From positions 9,238,001-9,302,000 of the forward strand of contig NC_065908.1 of assembly GCF_905147045.1 (NCBI RefSeq): a stretch of DNA of 64,000 bases, written 5' to 3'. Numbering within the stretch: the first letter of the stretch is position 1; every line of letters starts with the position of its first letter. The stretch is from Nymphalis io (taxonomy: Eukaryota > Arthropoda > Insecta > Lepidoptera > Nymphalidae). A program made the position numbers and the translations under genes. Shown here one piece after another: positions 21,623 through 32,935 of this stretch. The notes beneath the pieces are model-generated. The model saw only the letters and a list, made by a program, of their open reading frames with translations. It searched no databases and had not been told where the DNA came from.

Positions 21623-22244
21623 AGTTTGAAAAATTATTACAAATTTTTGTAATAAAAAATACAACAAATTTATGGCCATTAGCCCAAAGATGGCAGTGTG
21701 CTAGATACATCAATTTCTGAATCGCGGTGTCTAGATTTTCCAAAGTAGAGTGACCTTCTGCCAATATATATATTATAATTCTTATTTAGTTCAAATATCC
21801 GTTGTCGTTGCTTTGTTGTTGTTTCGTCTGGTTGTTTAAAGTTTTTTCATTAATTTCATTACTGCATTAATAATATTAAATACTTCGGGACTTTAGATTG
21901 CAATTAATTATTATTAATATTAACTCATTTGTAATTTTGTAAAATAAAAAGTAGTAATCTAAAACATAAAAATAAATTTTATATTTTAGATTACTGCTTT
22001 TTACTTTCAAGGTTAGGTAACCTTGAAAGTAAAAGTTCCTTAGTTGAAGGGCTTAAATAAAGTTTGTATTAAATTGTTTCGTTATATTCTTATTTATACT
22101 TTAATTAGATTAGAAGGGTTATTATTTTTTTTCTATATCTATTCTGCTGCTTAACACATGGGCAACTATATGTAGCATGTTCACGTGAAAGTCATGCCAA
22201 GGATGTCGTGTTGTCTTAGCAAATGGAAATACAACATCTAATAT
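21623..22244. other. AT-rich spacer with clustered inverted repeats
   Basis: Contains the palindrome at 21999-22034 and a second inverted repeat at about 21943-22007, listed separately. No genes. Confidence 0.45.
21999..22034. repeat. Near-perfect 36-bp palindrome
   Basis: Arms TTTTACTTTCAAGGTTA (21999-22015) and TAACCTTGAAAGTAAAA (22018-22034) are exact complements with a 2-nt GG spacer. The left arm also takes part in an older inverted repeat with about 21943-21966 (GTAGTAATCTAAAA and its complement). Confidence 0.9.
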
Positions 22245-23145
22245 AGTATATAAGGAGGCATTACATACATACATTACATTACATATAAATTTTTTTTTAT
22301 TTTAATTACTCTTTTTCTTCTGCCTAGCGTTTTCCCTAGTAACGCCAAGGTCCGCTTTCCTGCATCTATTCCTCTACTTTGCCCGATCTAAAGCATCCTC
22401 CTGAGTGAGACCGTGCTCTCTCATGTCGTCCCTCATGACATCGAGCCAGCGCTTCTTAGGCCTGCCGTTGGATCTAGGGCCTTTGACACAAAGTCCAGGC
22501 ATCGGTTTCCAACATAGTCTGGCGGTCTGCGGCTAATGTGGCTAAACCAACGCAGACGGCTTTCCTGCAACTTATCCGTTACATCGCAAACGCCAAGGCT
22601 ACCACGGATGTGCTCGTTACGAATGCGATCTAGTTGCGTAACGCCACACATCCACCGCAGAATCTTTATTTCCACGACGTGAAGTTACTGGACATATCTC
22701 GCGAGAGCTGGCCATTTCTCGCTGCCGTATAATAGGACTGGTCAGAAGATGCACTTGTACACAAGGCCCTTTAATTTCACCAGTATCCTGCGATCACAGA
22801 TTACCCCATTAATTTCCGCCATTTGGCCCAAGCTGCTTTTATTCGAGCTCTGACGTCGTAGTCGGTAAACTTTTCCGTCTTGATAACGGATTACCCGCCT
22901 ATCTTTATGGGTTCGGGGTCCGTACTGCCACAAGCCATATACTCGGTCTTTGCAACATTTTGCATCAGACCGCCCCTCTCTAGCGCACTCCTCCACTAGT
23001 TCACCTTTTGCTACCAGTGAAATGTCATCAGCATACATCATGAGCCAGGGAGACCACCCATGGGCTTTCACTGTAACAACGTCAAATACTACACTGAACA
23101 GAAAAGGACTCAGGGTCGAGCCTTGGTCGAGCATTTTCTTTAATT
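22245..23145 (-). mobile_element. RTE/BovB-like LINE, 3' remnant, reverse
   Basis: Minus-strand LINE piece truncated at its 5' end near 23145. The 3' end has a poly(A)/TGTA-type tail (ATACATACATTACATTACAT on plus at about 22266-22285). Its protein differs from the RTE copies at 9105 and 37556, so it is a separate, older family. Confidence 0.72.
22320..23134 (-). pseudogene. RTE/BovB-like RT palm and C-terminus, decayed
   Basis: The frame 22742-23134 reads MLDQGSTLSPFLFSVVF then MMYADDISLVAK, with YADD at 23024-23035. It continues through GQMAEINGVICDRRI and LKGLVYKCIF. The frame 22433-22675 reads EIKILRWMCGVTQLDRIRNE, GSLGVCDVTDKLQESRLRWF and ISRRPPDYVG, the usual C-terminal block of this LINE type. 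A further piece in another frame, near 22330-22460, reads RWLDVMRDDMREHG. At least two frameshifts and missing N-terminal domains make it non-functional. Confidence 0.78.
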
Positions 23146-23984
23146 ACTAGAATAATAATAATCACACTCATATCATAAATACGAAAGGTTGTATGTGTTG
23201 TGAATATATGTCACTTTTTTAAACTATATCACAGATAAAATATGACACAATTAACATATTTTGCCTTTTTATACCGTTTAACTAGATTTTCGATTATGAC
23301 GCGGGCAAATCGCTAGTCAATTAATAAAATTAATTGAAAAACATATTAGCATTTTAGCAACAACCCTAAAGAGTATTAAAAGCCGTTCAAACTTAAAACT
23401 TTGCTTTAGGTTAAAATTAAAAGCATTTAACACCAAAAACTGTTGACGGCCTGTCAAATAACTGTGATAAACGACCCTGTATTGTTTGCTTTTATTGTGA
23501 TTTCATTGCCCTTATCGTGCTATATATAAATATTATGAAAAGCCGCGGTCAAGGCATTTTCTCGACGTTTTTAATATCACATCATGTGATATGCACGTCT
23601 CATGTCAGTTTTACGTAGCGTTTTGAAAGAAATAAGCAAATATTAACATTCATTTTTCAATGTGTGGCCGCGAAATTGAAAAACAAACAATGTTATAACG
23701 CTTTTTGTTGACGATTTTAAAATTTTAAAATTTACTTGCTAAATTATTTTTGTATGTCTGAATGTGCTCGACGTCAAATTGATATTTTTTAATAACCTCG
23801 CATTATTTTGCTCCGTAGATCTATTATGTATAAAACAAACTCAAAACTACGCTCAAGGTATCATTATATATATACACTTATAACTTAACTAAAAAAACTA
23901 TAAAAACATCCACTTATCTGACTCTGATGACGTCTCAAGTAAAACAAAATCTGTATGACGAACTTGTACAGAAACGTTGTTAAT
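23146..23984. other. AT-rich spacer
   Basis: A Lep1-like scrap around 23282-23322 (minus: GCGATTTGCCCGCGTCAT). Otherwise nothing recognised. Confidence 0.4.
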
Positions 23985-24107
23985 AGGTTGATGGCGTAAT
24001 GGTGATATAAGGAATGGTTTATATTTCTTAAAGGGCCATTGTCTATGGACGATGGAGACCACTAACCATCAGGTGCCTCATCTGACCGTCCGCCTATATT
24101 ATAAAGA
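23985..24107 (+). mobile_element. Family B 3' half
   Basis: GGTTGATGGCGTAATGGTG to CCACTAACCATCAGGTGCC and CGTCCGCCTATATTATAAAG. Confidence 0.78.
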
Positions 24108-24714
24108 ATTAACGCAATTAGTCTCGTAGCTATTAACGATTCTAAATTTTGTACCAAAAGAAAGTTCGATCGGAAAATATATTTTACGTTAAAAATAATT
24201 TTACAACATGGTGTAGTATAAATAAACCAAAGGAATTGAACTCGTATTAAGAGCTAGTTTATGCACATGCATGCATAAATCAAAGCTTTTAATGAAATTT
24301 CTTCTTCAGCTTACATCGGGGCACTTTCTACGTTTTATTTTCTTTGTCGTTCCGCTCAAATTACTGTGTAATTACATTCGAATTTATTCTAATTTCTTAT
24401 ATATAATTTCTTATATAATATAAACGGTAGTCTTACTACTTTCATGGCCCCAAAAACATCCCACTCAGCGATTAAAGACATCCCATTTCTACACGAAATG
24501 CCAGAGCCGATAGCATCCTTTAAAGCGGCGTATAATCTGTTTGCATGTAAAATTTATTACATACACGATGTATATTAAATAATAAGACATCGCGACCTAC
24601 ATTCGAGTATCGAGGAACATAAATTATGTCTTTAGAATTAAATTTCATGAAAATGTTTATATGAAGATATTATATAATAAAAACTTAGTATATATATTAA
24701 TCTATCATTTTATT
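24108..24714. other. AT-rich spacer, nothing recognised
   Basis: No gene or repeat family recognised. Confidence 0.45.
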
Positions 24715-24920
24715 ATATGGGCCATCTGATGGTAAGTGGTCACCACCGCCTATAGATATATATTTCCTTACATCTACCAACCTTAGGAATTATGATATCC
24801 CTTGTGCCTTTAGTCACACTAGCTCATTCGTCCTTCAAATCGAAATACAACAATACTATTGTATTGTATTGTTGTATTGTATTGCTGCTTAGCGATATAT
24901 CTATGAGTGGGTGGCATCTA
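24715..24920 (-). mobile_element. Family B SINE, reverse, with TATTG expansion
   Basis: TGGGCCATCTGATGGTAAG to GATATATCTATGAGTGGGTG. Inside it, the normally single ACTAAGTATTGCTG stretch has become a TATTG/TTGTA repeat at 24855-24890. Confidence 0.8.
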
Positions 24921-25914
24921 GTTAAAGTTCATATGGTGAAAGTTTTTTTTAGAATTAGTTCTGTGTAAACAAAGAAAAATATACAAAACATGTGCAAGTG
25001 TTTAAGCCATTTATTTCATTTTATATTTTATTTCTTTCTATTAAATTTATTATTTACGTAATACTCTTTGCAAATAAATACATAATTAAACAGTCTCCAC
25101 TTCGGCACTTAAACGCTAACAAGGACATAGTCCGTCCATCCACAATATAACGCTCCATCCCCAATATTCGATACAACCACTAAATAAGCCTTACAGTATC
25201 TCGTACAAATTTTATTCAATTTTGTCCCAATTTTAGTACGTAATAGGGGCCTATGATATACCTCAAGTTTCTATTTGTTGATTTCCTTTGGGATATCTTC
25301 TTTGGACACATCCAGTTTCCCTCTCCGTATTGATGCGATTGTTACTGAATTCAGAATTGAAAATACATATGTATTTTGAACTTTGTTACAAGACACTTTC
25401 TTAATATGTCTGCAGCCACTTACGCCCTTACGTTGGCGATGTTAGAAATTTTATTTGAATATTTCATCGTCGACGCGATGGTGCCGTTTATCATGAAATT
25501 AAAGTTTTATGTTTTTTACTTTTAATGTGTGCTCACTCACTCTTTAAATTGAAACACGACAAGACTTACTAATGCTAAATATGAATGTGAGTAGTGATAT
25601 ATATGTGTGTGTATTTTTGTGTTTGTTTAACGTTAAAATTTTAATTAATTAAAATGACTATTAACATTAAAACACAAATCTATAATAAACTAGGCAGATA
25701 TGTATATTCATAGGTTTAACGCGGAAGAAATTATTGGCATAGTTATGAACAACTTTTACAATAGTTATGAATTCTTTCAGACAATTTACACAAGATTTCT
25801 GAGCTAAGTTAAGCATAACTTGTTGAACAATTTCGGCTCTTGTTAGATGCACGATGTGAATATGCAATCTTAAAACTATTAGTCTTTGAATATATTATAT
25901 TGTTAGGAATATTT
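24921..25914. other. AT-rich spacer, nothing recognised
   Basis: No gene recognised. The 66-codon minus-strand frame at 25667-25867 lacks motifs and sits in AT-rich DNA. Confidence 0.4.
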
Positions 25915-26050
25915 GCCGACGGAGCGTGGCCTAGCGACTCGACTTGATCACGTGATGATCATTGTGATGAGGACTGACCCTGCCGAGCTCATCAGCCGGC
26001 CAGGCTGGCTTCAGACACTTCTGCTTGGACTGTCGGTTGTAGCGGATATC
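25915..26050. other. GC-richer unclassified block
   Basis: A 136-bp island (GCCGACGGAGCGTGGCCTAG ... GCCGGCCAGGCTGGCTTCAG) in AT-rich DNA. It includes the palindromic cluster GATCACGTGATGATCA (25947-25962, with GATCACGTGATC-like symmetry). No coding frame or known family recognised. Confidence 0.4.
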
Positions 26051-26406
26051 TCATAAATAATATTTGAGTTAATCAGTTTTGATTCCTTTGTTCTATTTTT
26101 GTGTGTAAAATGTACGTGTCGGTACGTAGACAAGTTTACGGGAGCAAGACAGACTTTTTAAAAAAAGATATTTGAATTTTAAAATATTTAATTATAATTA
26201 AAACTGACATGACCGAACAGGTTTATGCTCTAGTCGAATGTTCTTCCTTTTTTACAAATCATTTTCCAAGACATATGATCCCAAAGCATGGAATGACACA
26301 ATGACTAACATTCCGCTGATTAAGCATTTACTTCTATTTTCTTCATCGTTTGAGGTAATATACGTTTACTTTATTGGTGTATAGTTATTTTGATTTATCT
26401 CTTTTT

Positions 26407-26698
26407 ACTGGTGGTAGGGCTTTGTGCAAGCTCGTCTGGGTAGGTACCACCCACTCATCAGATATTCTACCGCAAAACAGCAATACTTGATATTGTTGTG
26501 TTCCGGTTTGAAGGGTGAGTGAGCCAGTGTAATTACAGGCACAAGGGACATAAAATCTTAGTTCCCAAGGTTGGTGGCGCATTGGCTATAAGCGATGGTT
26601 GACATTTCTTACAATGCCAATGTCTAAGGGCGTTTGGTGACAACTTGCCATCAGGTGGCCCATATGCTCGTCCACCTTCCTATTCTATAAAAAAAAAA
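26407..26698 (+). mobile_element. Family B SINE, full length
   Basis: CTGGTGGTAGGGCTTTGTGC to TTCCTATTCTATAAAAAAAA, very close to copies at 21329, 36214 (reverse) and 61600. Confidence 0.92.
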
Positions 26699-27495
26699 TC
26701 TATTTCCATAATGATTTCTAATAATATTATATAAGGTATATATATATAGATATATAGATATAATAACTATTTACATTATATAAATACAAATATTTGGGGT
26801 TACAAGGTAGTATTAGTATTGTACTGAAATACTTTTAGAATAAAACTACCGAATATGTACAGCTTGTCAGATAGGTTTATTGTTCTCTTCCGTTTAAAAA
26901 GGCCAATCCTTATTATGTATTTACAGAAATTAATAAATATAGCGCGATTTTAAATACAACACCATCTAGTAATAAAAAGAAAAAATAAAATAACATTCAA
27001 AATAATTTGATTGGATCTTGAGCAGCAAATGAATACATACTTTATTTCTAGGCTCTTACGGTCACTTTTGAAATGTCGCTCAAAAAGTTTATATGTTATT
27101 TATTTTGCCGGACAGACGGGACTTTCGAAGGGAGTGAATGGTAACCAAAGGTAAGATAACATCTTTATGTATAGACACTGACACTGTGAGTATAAACCAC
27201 TGATAGCGTTATCAAAGCACCACCAGCCACTAGTTATTTAATATTATATTCCTACGTTGCCGGCGCAGAATGAATATAACATCTGGGTACCTGAACGCAA
27301 CAATACAAATTGTTTGTTTTTGTTTGGTTATATAATTATTTAGGATTTAAAGAAATGTATCATACCCAAAAGTCAAGATTGTAATATTTTATTTTGAACG
27401 TTATCGGTATTATCAGTTAATGTTTGTATAAATATTTAAAAAAAAAACCTTATTAAAAAAAATCTTAATCTTACTCTTAAAAATGGAAACTGCAC
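26699..27495. other. AT-rich spacer, nothing recognised
   Basis: TA-rich microsatellite at about 26738-26762; otherwise unassigned. Confidence 0.45.
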
Positions 27496-27499
27496 ACAA

Positions 27500-27620
27500 C
27501 CTCACGCGGAGATGCAATATAATATACGTGCCACGCACACACAAGGAGGTAGACGGAGTTAGGCGGTATAATAGCGTCACGTTGCGAGACGACATATGAG
27601 TCAGACTTACCTCAAAAGAG
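27500..27620 (+). repeat. Family F repeat, partial
   Basis: ACGTGCCACGCACACACAAGG, GCGTCACGTTGCGAGAC and GAGTCAGACTTACC resemble the blocks at 30775-30930 and 51945-52085. Class unknown. Confidence 0.45.
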
Positions 27621-28190
27621 ATGTTTAAGATAATAACTAATTATTAAAATTAAGATATTACCTTATTTATGCCTGTAATTATACTAGCAGCCTGCGTCAC
27701 ATAACTCAGTACCAACAATAGCTTGACTAAAACTCTGAAACAAAGTCAAACAGAAAAGAAATTAAGCTAAATCGAGATATTTTCGCGGAAAATTTCCGTT
27801 GTCACAAATCATTTTAATTCGTAACTTTGATCACAATGGACATCAAAATACGACATCTATTGCATTTTGCTCTTTTATGTGACAAATTATGGGGCTAATG
27901 GTGGTATTTGTGCAATTCTATGGAAATCGCCTTCGAAATTGATTGCAGGAGAAATTCATTTTATGTATTTAAGAGATTGTCAAATTGCAATTCAAAAAGG
28001 GAAGGAATTTCTTTTGAATTTGGAAGATAGCTTTGCTTTATAAGTGCCTGATGGAGATGTTATATTTTTCATCTTAGTTACTATGAATATTTATATAACC
28101 TAGATACTTTATTACTCATCTGGTCATTCATGGTAAAAATAGTTGTTGGCTTCTGCTTATTATTGTTTACATTGTGTGTATACTTATGTA
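27621..28190. other. AT-rich spacer, nothing recognised
   Basis: No gene or repeat family recognised. Confidence 0.45.
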
Positions 28191-28191
28191 T

Positions 28192-28515
28192 GACTGCCAC
28201 GTTTTCCTAGTGGCTTGATGTTAGGCCGCAGACTCGTAGGTCCCGGGTTCAATTCCCGATTTGTGCCAGCTCGTCTGGGTAGGTACCACCCACACATCAT
28301 ATATTCTACAGCAAAACAGCAGTATTTGATAATTTTGTGTTCCGGTTTGAGGAGTGAGTGAGCCAGTGTAATAACAGACAAAAGGGGCATAAAATCGTAG
28401 TTCCCAAGGTTGGTGGTGCATTGGCTATGTAAGCGATGGTTGACATTTCTTACTATACCAATATCTAAGGGCGTTGGTGACCACTTACCATCAGATGGCC
28501 CATATGCTCGTCGTA
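28192..28515 (+). mobile_element. tRNA-like head joined to family B body (composite)
   Basis: 28192-28260 has a tRNA-like shape (GCCACGTTTTCCTAGTGGC, then B box GGTTCAATTCC at 28245-28255). From about 28261 it runs directly into family B (GTGCCAGCTCGTCTGGGTAG) up to the TATGCTCGTC end, followed by TA repeats. It is either a composite SINE or a family B copy inserted and truncated next to another SINE head. Confidence 0.7.
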
Positions 28516-28546
28516 TATATATATATATATATATATTGCAAGTTTA
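28516..28546. repeat. TA microsatellite
   Basis: Uninterrupted TA repeat right after a family B 3' end that lacks its usual poly(A). Confidence 0.9.
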
Positions 28547-28649
28547 ATCGACCTTTTTAATGCTTTATATATTTAGTTAGTATTAAGAACTTCATCTATT
28601 GTTTTTTTTTCATATGCTAGAAGCGTAAGTTCATTGCGTTTTTGATAGT

Positions 28650-28862
28650 TGAACTTTTGTGCAAGCCTCTTTGGGTAGGTACTTATCACATATTCTACCG
28701 CCGAACAGTAATTAGTATTGTTGTGTTCCGATTGGAAGGTTAAGCCTGCTAGTGCAACAGGCATAAAGGGCATAACATCTTAGTTATCAAGGTCGCTTGC
28801 GAATTGATGATGTAAGGAATGATTGATATTTCCTACGGCGCCTGTTATGGGCAATGGGTATT
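28650..28862 (+). mobile_element. Family B SINE, diverged
   Basis: TTTTGTGCAAGCCTCTTTGG to TTTCCTACGGCGCCTGTTAT; an older copy. Confidence 0.75.
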
Positions 28863-29425
28863 TTATTTATTTAAGGTAGCAACCATCAGGTTGTTACCTT
28901 TCCCTCTACATGTATATGTCGTAGAAAGCGATATCGTTTAATATTAAGTTGTTCATTTGAGTATCATAGTACCAAAGGAGGGGTAAACACCGTGACGTCA
29001 CTTGTTATTGTAAAAGCGGTACGTGGTCACAGTCGTGTTGGAAAGTATGGAATTGAAATGGCACATTACGATTACGGACACCGACCAGGTCACTTCTCCT
29101 AAACGAAACTCTCGGTTTACCTAGTTTACTTTTAAATGTGTTTATAAGAAAATAAATTAAGGTTATACGAAGTGTACATTATCATTTTTCCCGCCTACGC
29201 AATGGATCCTGTACCACCAACTCAAGACTGTGACAGTAATATCGCTCAATCATCGCTCCCGTCGTTATATAAAAAAATGTTTAGAAAAACATAAGGATAT
29301 AATATCAAATGTATACACTCTTTTTGTGTTGCCATAGAATCTTTACAAGTGTTGCTATAGAATCTTCATAATGCTCCGGTAAAAATATCTAATTATACAA
29401 ATAAATGATTATATTTTTTAAATTT
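28863..29425. other. Spacer with promoter-like stretch and short ORF
   Basis: A palindromic CRE, TGACGTCA, lies at 28993-29000 inside GGGGTAAACACCGTGACGTC. Downstream, an ATG at 29202 opens 30 codons (MDPVPPTQDCDSNIAQSSLP...) ending at 29294. At about 29329-29368 a roughly 22-bp unit with ATAGAATCTT is duplicated. Whether any of this is a host first exon cannot be decided from sequence alone. Confidence 0.35.
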
Positions 29426-29749
29426 TATACTTAGGTCGAATAGTCGAGATGGCCTAGTAGTTAGAACGCTTAAATCTTAACTAATTATCATTTGTTTAAA
29501 CCCGGGCAAGCACCACTGAATTTTCATGTGCTTAATTTGTGTTTATAATTCATCTCGTGCTTGGCGGTGAAGGAACAAATCATAAGAAAATCAGCATGTG
29601 TCTATTTCACTGAAATTCTGCCGCATGTGTATTCCGCCAACCCGCATTGGAGCAACGTAGTGGGACAAGCTCAACCTTCTTCTCAAAAAAAGAGAGAGGA
29701 TGCCTTAGCCCATCAGAGGGACATTCGCAAGCTGTTACTATACTAAGGT
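29426..29749 (+). mobile_element. Family A SINE, diverged, near-perfect 11-bp TSD
   Basis: The body runs from the head GTCGAGATGGCCTAGTAG (29443) to GCTGTTAC. TATACTTAGGT (29426-29436) and TATACTAAGGT (29739-29749) flank it with one mismatch, as expected for an older insertion. Confidence 0.85.
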
Positions 29750-30770
29750 AGACATTTAATAACAAGGTAAGTACATAATAGTATAATATTATAATCCAGT
29801 ATTCAAATAAAAAAGCTTCTTTTAAAATATTGAAGTAATAATTAGGTCTTACTTAAAATGCTAGACAGTGTGTCACAGAGACAAAAAACTACAATTACCT
29901 TACAGCGAAGCGACAAAAATATAAATAAGATACTAGAAGAGATATTAATGCGGCTATAAAAAAAGACCTGCAATTGAAAAATCATATTTATATGTCGTCG
30001 ATTACGACTAATTAGTAACTCGGTTGATTTTATTGTAACGGTGGGGTGTGAACGCCGTGACGTAATGAGTCACGTGATCGGAATCGTTTGGAGGGGCAAC
30101 TGTCACATTTTAATGGTTAGAGAGCGATGAGTCGGAAGCTCAATTCATTACAGAGAGCGATACAGTTCGGACCTTCCAAACGGGACCGTTGGTTCACGCA
30201 ACTTCGATAGTTATAATATACCTACTTTATAATTTGTGATTGCTGATTACCTACATAAAATATTAGCTGGTTATTGCGTCTTCGTCCGCGCGGAAGTCGG
30301 TTTTATTACAATATATTAAAAAAAATGCGTTGTATCACGTTTTAATCGCCCACACTCGTTTTATGATAAATTTATTCAATGTACAAATACACGGTATCTA
30401 CTGCATTGTTATATGTATAGATAAATTATCATATTAACTTTTTATTCGATATTTAAAATAAGAATGTGTTTTTCTGTTCGAAAGATTTAATGTCTTAATT
30501 GATTGTATTCAAAACGAGCTACGAGAAATATCGAAATTAATTATTATTGAAACAATTTAGTTTTAATGAAACAATAAATAAATATGGAATAAATTAAAAA
30601 AATTGAGTTTCGTTAATGAAATAAGTATATTTACTTATTTCATTATATTAGAAATGGTTGTACAGTTATTACTCATCACTAAAGGATGAGTAATTTCATT
30701 TCTTTAACGCTGTTGATTTCAAGTAAAAATAAATAAATACTATGTATATATCAACGAAGTATACATGTAA
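29750..30770. other. AT-rich spacer with regulatory-like cluster
   Basis: Contains overlapping CRE-like, AP-1-like and E-box sites at 30058-30076 and a Lep1-like scrap at about 30262-30300. The rest is AT-rich and unassigned. Confidence 0.4.
30058..30077. promoter_or_regulatory. Overlapping CRE-like, AP-1-like and E-box sites
   Basis: TGACGTAA (30058-30065), TGAGTCA (30066-30072) and CACGTG (30071-30076) lie end to end. The preceding GGGGTGTGAACGCCGTGACG echoes the block at 28984. No gene start is visible nearby, so function is unproven. Confidence 0.4.
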
Positions 30771-30930
30771 TATGCACGCCACACACATATAAGGAAAGAG
30801 GGGCATGACGATAAAAGAGAGCCATTTCATTCGCCATCACTGCATACAAACCAGTCTTACCCTCATTCATTTTCATACATTCAATTCTTACCTTCATTCT
30901 CATAGAAGTTTCACATCAAAATGGAATTTT
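30771..30930 (+). repeat. Family F repeat
   Basis: ATGCACGCCACACACATATAAG, AAAGAGAGCCATTTCATTCG, AACCAGTCTTACCCTC and GAAGTTTCACATCA line up with 51945-52090 at lower similarity. Unknown class. Confidence 0.45.
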
Positions 30931-31149
30931 ATCTTTGTGTGTGTGGAATTATGTCTATTCTATAATATATAATTCCAAGTCTCTTACAAAAGTTAAAAGT
31001 TGTCTGTGGAGCTGTTTTAGCATTCTTCGCGATCGTCGCCGAGGAACAGAAACTTCAGCTCAATTTCGTGCTTTGCGCCTTTTTTATGGATACATCTTTC
31101 GAAATAGTTTCAAGACCCGTTTTTAATGTAATTACTTAAAAATAGGAAA

Positions 31150-31350
31150 TTTAATTCTTTTTACGTACGTGTTTGACGTGAATCGTCTTTCGGCGGTTAA
31201 GACCGACTGTTTTCCATGCGTGTGTAATACGTATGGCCATGTATCCAAGGCGAAGTGTGCGCCTCGAACATTGGAATACCCAGTAAAAAAACCAGCGGTA
31301 CCCTTTCTGACTTAACGAGGAACGCCACGAGATCGCTTGCGCATGCTGCT
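31150..31350 (-). other. Unclassified conserved-looking block
   Basis: GC-richer DNA (GGCGAAGTGTGCGCCTCGAA, GGAACGCCACGAGATCGC) upstream of a family B copy. Two minus-strand frames are open across most of it (residues such as VAFLVKSERVPLVFLLGIPM), but the frames continue into the SINE. It could be an unrecognised LINE 3' region. Confidence 0.4.
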
Positions 31351-31352
31351 TT

Positions 31353-31618
31353 ACTGGTGGTAGAGCTTTGAGCAAGCTCGTCTGAGTAGGTACCACCCAC
31401 TCATCAGATATTCTACCGCAAAACAGCAGTACTTGGTATTGTTGTGTTCCGGTTTGAAGGGTGAGTGAGCCGGTGTAATTATAGGCACAAGGGACATAAC
31501 ATCTTAGTTCCCAAGGTTGGTGGCGCATTGGTGATGTAAGCGATGTTGAACATTTCTTACTATACCAATGTCTATGGGCGTTGGTGACCACTTACCATCA
31601 GTTGGCCCATATGCATAT
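31353..31618 (+). mobile_element. Family B SINE, full body, no poly(A)
   Basis: CTGGTGGTAGAGCTTTGAGC to CCATCAGTTGGCCCATATGC. The 3' tail is replaced by ATGCATATGCATA. Confidence 0.88.
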
Positions 31619-32020
31619 GCATAACTGAAATGTAAACATGGGCGATACAAATCGTATATATATACATATTTATATATACAATATGTATATATTGGTACTA
31701 AGCCTAATATCCATGTATCAACAGTATCAATATATTCCGATATCCGATATTAGTGTACACTCTATATCCGGTATCGTTGTATATCAATTACCAAGTTTAA
31801 AAACTGTGTTAATCATTTTTGAGCTGACTTACGATTGTTTTTTTTTTTTTAATAAAGCCGATACCGATTTTTTTTTGACCTACCAAACTCCGATCTTGAT
31901 TTATTTAGAAAATATCCATATATTTACAATCTGATATTTTTACAAATATCAACAATTCTAAACGCGAATCATATTTCTGAATCTTATATCTATATTAAAA
32001 TAGTTGTACCGGTATATCAT
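31619..32020. other. AT-rich spacer with TATATC-type repeats
   Basis: Imperfect repeats of TATATC, GATATC and TACCGATAT, T-rich. The 98-codon plus-strand frame (31638-31934) is low complexity and not convincing. Confidence 0.45.
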
Positions 32021-32252
32021 TAACAGTAACAGCCTGTGAATGTCCCACTGCTGGGCTAAGGCCTCCTTTCCCTTTTTGAGAAGAAGTTTTAGAGCTTATT
32101 CCACCACGCTGGTCCAACGCGGGTTGGTGGAATACACAAGTGGCAGAATAACAGCGAAATTAGACACATACAGGATTCCTCACAATATTTTCCTTCATCG
32201 TCAAGCACGATATGATTTATAATCACAAATTAAGAACATGAAAATTCATGAA
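32021..32252 (-). mobile_element. Family A SINE, 5'-truncated, reverse
   Basis: The tail TAACAGTAACAGCC and body run to CACAAATTAAGAACATGAAA; the tRNA head is missing. Confidence 0.87.
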
Positions 32253-32694
32253 AATAAAAAAAAATTACGTGACGTGTACTAATTTAATATCTATCCTTAT
32301 TATAATATTTCATTATATTTCACTATACTTCCGTGTTTATCAAAGACACTTCTTAGCTTCTACAATTTCTAGAAAACGTCTCGTGCAATCTCTGTTAAAT
32401 GTTAGAGCTAAAATGTACCTGCCCCTCACTTGTAATTACAACCATCTCACACTTGACACGACACAATATAATTTACCGTCGCAATTAATTTGATATACAA
32501 AATTATTCCTGCTATATACGGAAATTAAATAGCAATTTATTTTATATATTGTACACTTACTGAGAAACAAGAACTCGCTTAGTTATATTTAATTAAAAAT
32601 TTCCGCTGTGCTTTTTTGTACCCCTTCACAACGTATTTGGAAAATTTAATGATGATCGGTTAGGTAGTTTCGCATGTAAACCATTAGTTATAAT
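32253..32694. other. AT-rich spacer
   Basis: A Lep1-like 3' scrap at about 32625-32690 (TGATGATCGGTTAGGTAGTT). Otherwise unassigned. Confidence 0.4.
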
Positions 32695-32788
32695 AATAAT
32701 AATATCCTGTGACATTATTCACACACGGCCATCTGATCCCAAACTAAGCAGAGCTTGTACTATGAAAACCAGACAACTGATATACATT
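32695..32788 (-). mobile_element. Family C SINE 3' fragment, reverse
   Basis: ATAATAATATCCTGTGACAT (tail), then CACGGCCATCTGATCCCAAA and AGCAGAGCTTGTACTATG; matches the 3' half of the copy at 35529. Confidence 0.78.
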
Positions 32789-32935
32789 TGAACGCTGACG
32801 GTCCGATAGAACGGCAATCCGACGAGACTGGAAGGAGTTCAAGCGCAGGAACAACGTCTTTACGTACTTTCCGAGGCGCGACCTAAGGTTTGAACCAAGG
32901 ACCTCGGGATCTCCAGCCTTATATCTACTAAATCT
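32789..32935 (-). mobile_element. Family D SINE, reverse, partial
   Basis: The reverse complement reads CGCCTCGGAAAGTACGTAAA, TGCGCTTGAACTCC and a tRNA-like B box region (GGTTCAAACC at the far end). It abuts the family C fragment, so one probably inserted in the other. Confidence 0.7.

Noticed and set aside
28516..28546. CRISPR or satellite array candidates
   Set aside because: Repeats here are microsatellites (TA), one 17-bp minisatellite and dispersed TEs; no regularly spaced repeats with unique spacers exist.
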